A stretch of DNA of 64,000 nt. Origin: Pedobacter frigoris. GTDB lineage: Bacteria > Bacteroidota > Bacteroidia > Sphingobacteriales > Sphingobacteriaceae. Below are positions 27,603 through 34,600 of the stretch, piece by piece. The first letter of the stretch is position 1; each line of letters opens with the position of its first letter. The stretch covers positions 1,302,001 to 1,366,000 of the forward strand of contig NZ_SWBQ01000001.1 of assembly GCF_005116445.1 (NCBI RefSeq). The letters run 5' to 3'. The notes under the pieces are model-generated. The model saw only the letters and a program-made list of their open reading frames with translations, was not told the DNA's origin and made no database searches. Both the position numbers and the translations under genes were made by a program.

Positions 27603-28072
27603 ACCTTGTTGGTTTTTCTTGTTTCCAGAAAGTATTTTAAAGGCACCCAAAGCATTCCAAAACATTCACCGTGTTCTTTGTTTACGTGCTTATGGTGCAT
27701 TTTATGAGCTCTCCTAATTGCCCTGAAATACCAATGATCTGCATTTCTAAAAACTTTAAACCGTTGATGAATGAATATGTCGTGGACAAAAAAATATGCT
27801 GCACCATATACTGTGATTCCTATACCTATCCAAAATGCAGCATTATTACCATAAAAAGATCCCAAAGCCAGACAGACAATGCCTGGTATTGCAAAAATTA
27901 GAAAGAAGAAATCATTTCGTTCCAAAAAACTATCGTGATCCTTATGATGGTGATCTCTATGTAATACCCATAATAAGCCATGCATAATGTATTTATGGGT
28001 AAACCAGGCAACTCCTTCCATTGCAATGAAAGTTCCAAGTACAATCAAAAAGTTAATCAATGATACCTCCAT
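27599..28072 (-). CDS. crtZ: beta-carotene hydroxylase
   Basis: Adds 3-hydroxyl groups to beta-carotene to give zeaxanthin. About 157 residues from ATG 28070-28072; an earlier ATG at 28093 lies inside idi and would add 7 residues. Histidine clusters of the fatty-acid-hydroxylase superfamily are present: HKYIMHGLLWVLHRDHHHKDHD, VHDIFIHQRFKVF and RRAHKMHHKHV (quoted separately). The downstream cyclase overlaps its stop by 4 bp. Whether the product is zeaxanthin or something further modified depends on genes outside the window. Confidence 0.88.
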   Translation of the reverse strand: MEVSLINFLIVLGTFIAMEGVAWFTHKYIMHGLLWVLHRDHHHKDHDSFLERNDFFFLIFAIPGIVCLALGSFYGNNAAFWIGIGITVYGAAYFFVHDIFIHQRFKVFRNADHWYFRAIRRAHKMHHKHVNKEHGECFGMLWVPLKYFLETRKTNKV

Positions 28073-28076
28073 AGCA

Positions 28077-28598
28077 TTAAAATATTTGTTCATAATTATC
28101 CATCACCCTGGCAAAACAGATCCTTAGCCAGGCAGTGTATTTCTCGGGATAGGTATCTAACTCTTCTGACAAAGCTTCCATTCCCATATATTTATATTCC
28201 GCCACTTCTTCGACATTTATCACAGGAAGTTCTTCACTGATTCCAAAAAATACATGATCAAATTCATATTCAGAAATGCCGTCCATTAAATCCGCTCTGT
28301 AGGTAAAGCTGAATACATGACGCAATTCAGCGGTCATGCCCATCTCCTCTATAAGCCGTCTGTTTGCAGCGTCAATAGTTGCTTCCCCCGGTCTTGGGTG
28401 ACTACAGCAACTATTTGTCCACTTCCCTCCTGAGTGATACTTATCGAATGCGCGTTGCTGCAATAACAATTCACCATCGGCATTGAAAATGAAAATAGAA
28501 AATGCGCGGTGAAGTTTACCCTCAAGATGGGCTTCCAGTTTAGGCATTGTACCAATTTCCTTATCCTTAACATCTACAAGTATTACGTGTTCAGTCAT
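28077..28598 (-). CDS. idi: isopentenyl-diphosphate delta-isomerase (type 1)
   Basis: Interconverts IPP and DMAPP, feeding carotenoid synthesis. 173 residues, a Nudix fold. The active-site Cys is in TNSCCSHPRPGE, and the acid/metal residues are in the RRLIEEMGMTAEL Nudix box and in EYEFDHVFFG. It lies 2 bp after the unknown secreted gene. A type 1 isomerase inside a crt operon points to precursor supply; no GGPP synthase is encoded in the cluster. Confidence 0.9.
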   Translation of the reverse strand: MTEHVILVDVKDKEIGTMPKLEAHLEGKLHRAFSIFIFNADGELLLQQRAFDKYHSGGKWTNSCCSHPRPGEATIDAANRRLIEEMGMTAELRHVFSFTYRADLMDGISEYEFDHVFFGISEELPVINVEEVAEYKYMGMEALSEELDTYPEKYTAWLRICFARVMDNYEQIF

Positions 28599-28600
28599 TT

Positions 28601-29098
28601 CTATAATTTTTTCTTTTCCTCTTCAGTGCAATATTTAGATGAGGAAAGATATGTTGCAATATTAGTTTTAAGATTTTTGTCTCTTATTTTACTCAAATTA
28701 TTGAGCAGCATCAGCTTGTCTTCTTTAATTTGATCATTGTATCCCAGAAAGGTTGGTAGATTTGTCTGAATCGAAAACCTAAGAAACCTGATTTCAATAT
28801 TTGCTGGTTCTCTTTTCACTGCTTCCTCTATAAAGAATTTACCTTTTTTAAATTTCCTTAATTTACTAACCGGATTTACAGTATACTTTGCACCCATCAT
28901 CTCTGAGACTCCTTTATAACAAACTAATAATGGGCTTGATTTAGTATTTACAGACTCTACTAATTTAACAAATTTCGCCCATGCTGATTTATCCGACTCT
29001 GATTCGTAAAACAGGTTTCTCAACTCCGTTACCTTTGGTTCAGACAAACCACTATAACCACTTATTAAACATAATATCAAACAGAATATGATTCTCAT
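28601..29098 (-). CDS. unknown secreted protein inside the carotenoid operon
   Basis: 165 residues. A short signal peptide (MRIIFCLILCLISGYSG) is followed by a helical protein: LRNLFYESESDKSAWAKFV, LLVCYKGVSEMMGAKY, FFIEEAVKREPANIEIRFLRF, LLNNLSKIRDKNLKTNIATYL. The repeated helical pattern suggests a TPR-like fold. It overlaps the crtB stop by 4 bp (ATGA) and lies 2 bp before idi, so it is tightly co-expressed. I do not recognise a function. Confidence 0.75.
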   Translation of the reverse strand: MRIIFCLILCLISGYSGLSEPKVTELRNLFYESESDKSAWAKFVKLVESVNTKSSPLLVCYKGVSEMMGAKYTVNPVSKLRKFKKGKFFIEEAVKREPANIEIRFLRFSIQTNLPTFLGYNDQIKEDKLMLLNNLSKIRDKNLKTNIATYLSSSKYCTEEEKKKL

Positions 29099-29931
29099 AG
29101 TGCATTCATTCTAAAGCGAATAATTGAATCACACATCAGACCAAACTTGTGGCTATTTGATATTCTGATTCTTTTAGACATTACTTTTTCTGCAGTTGTA
29201 TTTTTAATCTTGTTGAACAACTCTTTATAGTAGATATAGGCAAGGTATACGCCGTTTCTTGACGATGATGGCAACTGCTTAATTCCTAAAAGAGCCTCTT
29301 TAAATTCGTTTTCAATATCCTGTTCTATTAGTTTTTTTTCCAAATTAGAAAACTTTTCAAGATCTACATTAGGAAAATAAGTGCGGCTCAGGGTACTATA
29401 ATCGACTTTTACGTCTCTAAGAAAATTTACCTTTTGAAAGGCAGAACCCAACTTCATAGCCGAATCTTTTAATTGTACATAGAGCTTTTCATCACCTTCG
29501 GTAAACACCCTGAGACACATCAATCCTACCACCTGAGCTGAACCCAAAATATACTGATCGTATTTTTCAGGAGTATATTTATTTTGTTCTAAATCCATCT
29601 TCATACTTTGCAGAAACAAATCTATAAGTTCTTTCTCAATATTATAAACATTTACCACTTGCTGAAAAGAGTTCAATACAGGATTCAAACTAATTCCCTG
29701 CTCTATTGATTCAAAGCAATCGTTTTTAAATTTATTTAAAAGAAAGGCCTTATCAAAGTCATGAAAACTATCAACAATTTCATCTGCTAATCTTACAAAT
29801 CCATAAATCGAATAAATAGGATTGCGTAGTTTCTTATTTAAGAAATATATTCCCAATGAAAAGCTGGTACTGTACCGCTTGGTCGTAATCCTGCTGCAAT
29901 CTGCAGATAACTTGTCAAATAACTCTTTCAT
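29095..29931 (-). CDS. crtB: phytoene synthase
   Basis: Condenses two GGPP to phytoene. 278 residues, trans-isoprenyl synthase fold. Aspartate-rich motifs are seen at FVRLADEIVDSFHD and FLRDVKVDYSTLSRTYFP, with YIYYKELFNKI near the C-terminus. Third gene of the carotenoid operon, 2 bp after crtI. The GGPP synthase that supplies it is not in the window. Confidence 0.92.
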   Translation of the reverse strand: MKELFDKLSADCSRITTKRYSTSFSLGIYFLNKKLRNPIYSIYGFVRLADEIVDSFHDFDKAFLLNKFKNDCFESIEQGISLNPVLNSFQQVVNVYNIEKELIDLFLQSMKMDLEQNKYTPEKYDQYILGSAQVVGLMCLRVFTEGDEKLYVQLKDSAMKLGSAFQKVNFLRDVKVDYSTLSRTYFPNVDLEKFSNLEKKLIEQDIENEFKEALLGIKQLPSSSRNGVYLAYIYYKELFNKIKNTTAEKVMSKRIRISNSHKFGLMCDSIIRFRMNAL

Positions 29932-29933
29932 AT

Positions 29934-31436
29934 CTAGGTAGTTTTTAGGTTCTTTATCAATTGTCTGGCCGCTACATTTCCCGAAATAATAGACGGAGGT
30001 ACTCCAGGGCCGGGAACAGTAAGCTGCCCGGCATAAAACAGATTGCCAATCTTTTTATTTTTAAGTGATGGCTTTAGATTTGCAGTTTGCAGTAATGTAT
30101 TTGCTAATCCATAAGCATTGCCTTTATAGGAGTTATAATCTGTAATAAAATCGGCTACACAATAGCTCTTTTTATAGTCCAGATCAGATCGGATATCGTT
30201 ACCGGTATATTGTTCCAGCCTGTTCATGATGAGACCGAAATAGCGCTCGCGCAACTCCACTGTGTCTTCCACATTTACAGCAAGAGGCATCAACACAAAT
30301 AGGTTTTCATGACCTTCTGGAGCTACGTCTGGATCGGTCTTAGACGGACAGCAAACGTAAAATAATGGTTTGGAAGGCCATTGTGGTTCTTCATATATTT
30401 CTATAGCATGTTGATCAAGGTCTTCATCAAAAAATAATGTATGATGGTTCAGACGATCTACTCTTTTCCTGACCCCCAGGTAAAATATCAAACAAGATGG
30501 CGCCAATATCCTATTATCCCAATAATGTGCTGTATAGTTGCGATAGTCATCTCCAAGAAGCTTATCCTCTACATGGTGATAATCTGCAGCAGCGATTATC
30601 CCGTCATATTTCTTTTCTCTATTTGCAGAGGCCAATCCTATTATTTTCTTCTTTTCGATCTGAAGGCTGACTACAGGTTCATTTAAATAAAATACTGCTC
30701 CTTGTTTTTCTGCTACGGTTTTCATAGCAGCTATCACAGCTCCGAAACCACCTTTCGGATACCAGGTCCCCAGCTTCAAACCTGCATAGTTCATCAAACT
30801 GTACAATGCCGGTGTGTCCTTGGGCATGGCTCCTAAAAAAAGGACTGGAAATTCCATCAAAGCAATCAGCTTTGGATGGCTAAAGTATTTTCTAATATGT
30901 TTACTAAAGGATGTAAAGACCTGTAGTCTAAACATTCCTTTTATCAGCTCTGTATCTACAAATTCAAGTATTGAAAGGCCTGGTTTGTAAACCAATTTAT
31001 CTATTCCTACTTTGTATTTAAACTCAGCCCCTTTTAGAAATTCAATCAACTGTTTTGAACTCCCCTTTTCAATCGACTCGAAAAGCAAACACAGTTCATT
31101 GAAATCAGCAGGAATATCAAGTACATCGTCCTGACCATATACGACAGAGAATCCAGGATTCAAAAGCTCCAGTTCATAAAAATCACTGGCTTTATAGCCA
31201 AAGTCATTAAAGAATTTTTCGAATACATCGGGCATCCAATACCAGCTGGGGCCCATATCAAAGGCATACCCATTATCTGTAACCAATTGCCTTGCCCGAC
31301 CACCTACCGTGGAATTCTTCTCATACACATCAACCTTAAAGCCGCTTTTAGCTAAATAAGCCGCCGCACTAATACCGGCGAATCCAGCCCCTATTACCGC
31401 AAAATCAGATTTTTGATCATTGATTTCAATTGACAT
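29934..31436 (-). CDS. crtI: phytoene desaturase
   Basis: Desaturates phytoene stepwise to lycopene. 500 residues. The dinucleotide motif is VIGAGFAGISAAAYLAKSG at the N-terminus with YEKNSTVGGRA, and the C-terminus has LFYAGQLTVPGPGVPPSII, the CrtI signature. Only 1 bp separates it from the upstream merR-type gene, so the regulator and desaturase are co-transcribed. Confidence 0.93.
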   Translation of the reverse strand: MSIEINDQKSDFAVIGAGFAGISAAAYLAKSGFKVDVYEKNSTVGGRARQLVTDNGYAFDMGPSWYWMPDVFEKFFNDFGYKASDFYELELLNPGFSVVYGQDDVLDIPADFNELCLLFESIEKGSSKQLIEFLKGAEFKYKVGIDKLVYKPGLSILEFVDTELIKGMFRLQVFTSFSKHIRKYFSHPKLIALMEFPVLFLGAMPKDTPALYSLMNYAGLKLGTWYPKGGFGAVIAAMKTVAEKQGAVFYLNEPVVSLQIEKKKIIGLASANREKKYDGIIAAADYHHVEDKLLGDDYRNYTAHYWDNRILAPSCLIFYLGVRKRVDRLNHHTLFFDEDLDQHAIEIYEEPQWPSKPLFYVCCPSKTDPDVAPEGHENLFVLMPLAVNVEDTVELRERYFGLIMNRLEQYTGNDIRSDLDYKKSYCVADFITDYNSYKGNAYGLANTLLQTANLKPSLKNKKIGNLFYAGQLTVPGPGVPPSIISGNVAARQLIKNLKTT

Positions 31437-31437
31437 G

Positions 31438-32325
31438 TTACGCTGCTTTTATAATTTGTTCAAATTCTTCGATGGATTTAAACCAACCTATATTAGATGC
31501 CAGCTCCAACTCACTGATCAACTTATAGTTTCCTGCAATATGTATTCTTGTCATTTTATACAAATTGCTGAGTTCATTTAAATATTCGTTGGCCTCATTT
31601 AAAGGCCGGGACCTGACCATAAATAATAATATATGGTCTATTCCATTGTTGTGCATAGCATCCTTTACAGAATCCAGAGGAACCCTTCCCCCCAAAAAGA
31701 TCACACGCTGACCCTCGGCTTTCAATACGTAACTGGCATAAAGTAGACCAATGTCATGACCTTCATCTTCAGGGAGAAATAAAAGCCAGGAAGAGTTTGC
31801 ATTAGGCTTTATTGGCAACCCATCTATAGCCTTATATAGCTTCTGCTTGAGGATATTAGATATAAAGTGTTCCTGGGCAGGACAAATGTGATCTCTTCTC
31901 CACATCAGCCCCAACCTCACCAACAAAGGATAAATTATATTTTTATAAGTAACTGCCATTCCATGAATACTTAAACACTCTGAAATCAGCATATCAAAAT
32001 CATATTCATTATAAAGCAATCCGAAGTTGAGTAGCTGAGTGATGTAATATTCAAAATGAGCATCCTTTGAGATTTGCTGATCCATCTCATTACTAAGGAG
32101 TTTATCCATTTCCTGGTCAGATAAAGCACACACCTGGGATATCTTTAGACCTGTTTGACTAAGCCCCACGATATTCAATAATCTACGCAATTGGTTATCA
32201 TCGTAAAACCTGGTGTTCCCCGCAGAACGCATAGGCTCTAAAGCATGGTACCTGCGTTCCCAGATGCGAATGGTATGAGTCTGCACTCCTGAAAGTTGTT
32301 CAAGATCGGATATGGAGTACTTCAT
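31438..32325 (-). CDS. CarH-like MerR regulator with cobalamin-binding domain
   Basis: 295 residues. Residues 3-70 form a MerR winged helix (YSISDLEQLSGVQTHTIRIWERRY). Residues 90-165 fit the helical bundle over the cobalamin, with the light-sensor motif Wx9EH intact: Trp142, Glu152, His153. The cobalamin fold follows, with His190 in EDEGHDIG as the lower axial ligand and FLGGRVP after it. These match CarH, which uses adenosylcobalamin as a light-labile repressor cofactor. It is the first gene of the crt operon, so it likely represses its own operon in the dark. Light sensing is inferred from motifs. Confidence 0.85.
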   Translation of the reverse strand: MKYSISDLEQLSGVQTHTIRIWERRYHALEPMRSAGNTRFYDDNQLRRLLNIVGLSQTGLKISQVCALSDQEMDKLLSNEMDQQISKDAHFEYYITQLLNFGLLYNEYDFDMLISECLSIHGMAVTYKNIIYPLLVRLGLMWRRDHICPAQEHFISNILKQKLYKAIDGLPIKPNANSSWLLFLPEDEGHDIGLLYASYVLKAEGQRVIFLGGRVPLDSVKDAMHNNGIDHILLFMVRSRPLNEANEYLNELSNLYKMTRIHIAGNYKLISELELASNIGWFKSIEEFEQIIKAA

Positions 32326-32327
32326 TA

Positions 32328-32361
32328 TTTGTCTAAATTTATTTTTATAAATCTAAACAAA
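32328..32361. promoter_or_regulatory. candidate CarH-type operator dyad at the start of the carotenoid operon
   Basis: Two 15-nt arms, TTTGTCTAAATTTAT (32328-32342) and ATAAATCTAAACAAA (32347-32361), are inverted repeats matching at 13 of 15 positions with a 4-nt spacer. The dyad spans from 2 bp upstream of the merR start codon back to the -7-like TATGTTTG, an arrangement suited to repression. The word TCTAAA recurs at 32387-32392. Confidence 0.55.
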
Positions 32362-32490
32362 CATATTGATTAATGTTTTATAACTATCTAAAATTTTAAA
32401 TATTCTTTGTTGAAATTCCGAACATCCTATATAAATAACCTTAAAAATTTTACATAAACAATCTATAAAACAAGCTATTAAACTATTAAT

Positions 32491-32503
32491 CAAACGTTTG
32501 CGC
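32491..32503. promoter_or_regulatory. LacI operator upstream of the M60 peptidase
   Basis: CAAACGTTTGCGC, the same 13 bases as at 6388 and 26353, located 178 bp before the M60 start. It ties this peptidase to the GH109, nahK and GH20 genes. Confidence 0.7.
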
Positions 32504-32668
32504 TAAGGTTTAAGATTAATTTTAATGACTTTATTTGTTCATTTGATTAATAGTTGATTAACCAATTATAACATCGCATAGCGAAAAAGTTTAACATCAA
32601 TCTTTAAACGACCTGCAGGTATGAATTAGAAATCAATTGACCTTAACAACCCCTAATCAAATCCCATT

Positions 32669-34495
32669 ATGAACCACAAAATTTTTAACTTTTTAAGTAT
32701 TGCTGCACTATGTGTAATACTTCTCTTTGGGTGTAAAAACCACAAGCTTGATCCTGAAGGTGCAGGAAAAGGACGACCGGAAGCCATATCCGCATCATCA
32801 AACCCAAACCTAAACTCAACAGTTGGTAGCAACACGCAAGATTTCAACGAATTAAAAGACGCAATTGCTGAAAGAAACAGGCTGGCTCTTGGAAATCCCT
32901 GGTCAGACTTTGACCCCACCGGATTTTATCTGGCACCAAACACAACTATGCAAATCAGTGTACAACAACTGACAGGAAGCACCCGGCCAAAAATCCTGGT
33001 GGGTACTTACTCCAGATACTCGGTTAAAAATAATCCGCAGGAGTTTACCCTTACCACCGGAACCAATAACATTACTGCCGATCAATATGGGGGGCTGGTA
33101 TGGGTTCGCTTTGGCACTACAGCCACACCCTCAAGCAGTGTGCGTATTACTTTTGTGAGCGGACATGTACGTGCGCCTGTTTTTATCAAAAATCAAACTA
33201 CGCAAACAGACTGGGCGAACCAATTGTCTACCTATACTGCTTCTCCTGATGTAATATTAATTGGTACCAGAGTATACCAGGTTTATTCGAGAACGAGAGC
33301 TTTGAATACGCAAACCCAAGACAATAACTATGTATTAAGCAAAGCAGACCAAACAATGGATGTAGAAGATGCCATTAGCGGAATTGATGGTTCTGCAGCA
33401 CAGCATCAACCAAATATAAACCAGCGCATTATCATGACTGAAAACGATGGTACAGGATGGATGTTTGCAACTTATTATCGTACCGCTTATGTAACTGCTG
33501 CTGCTTCTGCAGCATTCACTTCAACCATTGGTGGTGTAGATGGTTGGGGACCATGGCATGAGCTTGGCCACATGCATCAGCAGCAGGCATGGAAATGGAG
33601 TACTCTTGGTGAAGTAACTGTAAATATTTACAGCCTGGCAGTTGAACGCGCTATGGGTGTTACACCTTCAAGACTAAAACGGGACAATGTATGGCCATCT
33701 GTATCTACTTATTTAGCTAACAGCAGCCCTACCAAAGATTTCAATGCTACAATATCCAATGGTGAGTGGATAAGACTTTATATGTTCCATCAATTATGGC
33801 TGGCCTTTGGAGACAATTTCTACAAACAATTACATAAAGTAACCCGGGTGGAACTTCCTGTTGTAAGTACAGATGCCGAAAAAATGCGCTATTTCATGCT
33901 GAAAGCATGTTCAGTATCTGGTAGAAACCTGACTAATTTCTTTAGAAAATGGGGCTTTCTGGTAAATGAAAGTGTCTATACAGAAATTGCGGGGTTAGGG
34001 CTGCCGCAGCCTACCGTGGAGCCGAGTACATTAAATGAAGATGTGGGCATCGAGTCGGGATCTAACTATAAAATCATTTCCGGAGTAAATAATACCAGTT
34101 TACTTGATGTGACAGGAAGCGGAACAAGTAATGGGACAACAGTAGCACTATATAGCAACAATAGCCCTTCAACTTTAAACCAACAGTGGAAAGTTACTAG
34201 TGTAGGCAGTGGTTATTATAAGCTTCAGCCGCTACATACACTTACTAAAGTAATGGATGTTACGGGTGCGGGAACAGCAAACGGTACGCAAATTCAGCTT
34301 TACAATGACGACAGTTCAGCCGGACAAAAGTGGGTAATCAGAAGTGTAGGTGGTGGATACTATAGTTTAGTACCTGCATGTGCTCCTGATAAACAACTGG
34401 ATGTGAATGGTGGATTTACGGCAAATGGTACTAAAATCCAAATCTGGACAACAGGAACCGGAAATTCTCAAAAATTCAAGTTTATAAAGCAATAA
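32669..34495 (+). CDS. M60-family (mucinase-like) metallopeptidase lipoprotein with ricin-type lectin domain
   Basis: 608 residues. A lipobox (ILLFGC, Cys22) predicts surface anchoring. The peptidase domain has the M60 zinc motif WHELGHMHQQQ: His297, Glu298, His301, with a further Glu at 315 or 326. M60 proteases cut O-glycosylated proteins such as mucins. Residues about 470-608 are a ricin-type beta-trefoil with three repeats (LLDVTGSGTSNGTTVALYS, VMDVTGAGTANGTQIQLYN, QLDVNGGFTANGTKIQIWT), suited to binding galactose or GalNAc. Its upstream regulon box links it to GalNAc release and phosphorylation elsewhere in the window. Confidence 0.88.
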   Translation: MNHKIFNFLSIAALCVILLFGCKNHKLDPEGAGKGRPEAISASSNPNLNSTVGSNTQDFNELKDAIAERNRLALGNPWSDFDPTGFYLAPNTTMQISVQQLTGSTRPKILVGTYSRYSVKNNPQEFTLTTGTNNITADQYGGLVWVRFGTTATPSSSVRITFVSGHVRAPVFIKNQTTQTDWANQLSTYTASPDVILIGTRVYQVYSRTRALNTQTQDNNYVLSKADQTMDVEDAISGIDGSAAQHQPNINQRIIMTENDGTGWMFATYYRTAYVTAAASAAFTSTIGGVDGWGPWHELGHMHQQQAWKWSTLGEVTVNIYSLAVERAMGVTPSRLKRDNVWPSVSTYLANSSPTKDFNATISNGEWIRLYMFHQLWLAFGDNFYKQLHKVTRVELPVVSTDAEKMRYFMLKACSVSGRNLTNFFRKWGFLVNESVYTEIAGLGLPQPTVEPSTLNEDVGIESGSNYKIISGVNNTSLLDVTGSGTSNGTTVALYSNNSPSTLNQQWKVTSVGSGYYKLQPLHTLTKVMDVTGAGTANGTQIQLYNDDSSAGQKWVIRSVGGGYYSLVPACAPDKQLDVNGGFTANGTKIQIWTTGTGNSQKFKFIKQ

Positions 34496-34500
34496 TTTGA

Positions 34501-34593
34501 AAGAAGCTGTACAGAAAGATGTAATTCATCACCTGCAGCTATACGATGGAAATCATTTAAACTTCAACAATGTTCCTTTCTGTACAGCTTCTT
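34501..34593. repeat. 18-bp perfect inverted repeat between convergent genes
   Basis: AAGAAGCTGTACAGAAAG (34501-34518) and its exact reverse complement (34576-34593) flank a 57-nt spacer between the M60 stop and the stop of the dehydrogenase fusion. The spacer has no obvious secondary hairpin. It may serve as a bidirectional terminator, but the long loop and missing T-tract are unusual. Confidence 0.75.
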
Positions 34594-34600
34594 ATCTATT

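Larger units (their letters stand above)
32326..32668. other. divergent regulatory region between the carotenoid operon and M60
   Basis: 343 bp without a supported gene. The left part holds the CarH-type dyad and a Bacteroidota-like -7 element TATGTTTG (minus strand, 32358-32365). The right part holds the CAAACGTTTG box for the M60 gene. The rest is AT-rich with no clear structure. Confidence 0.7.
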
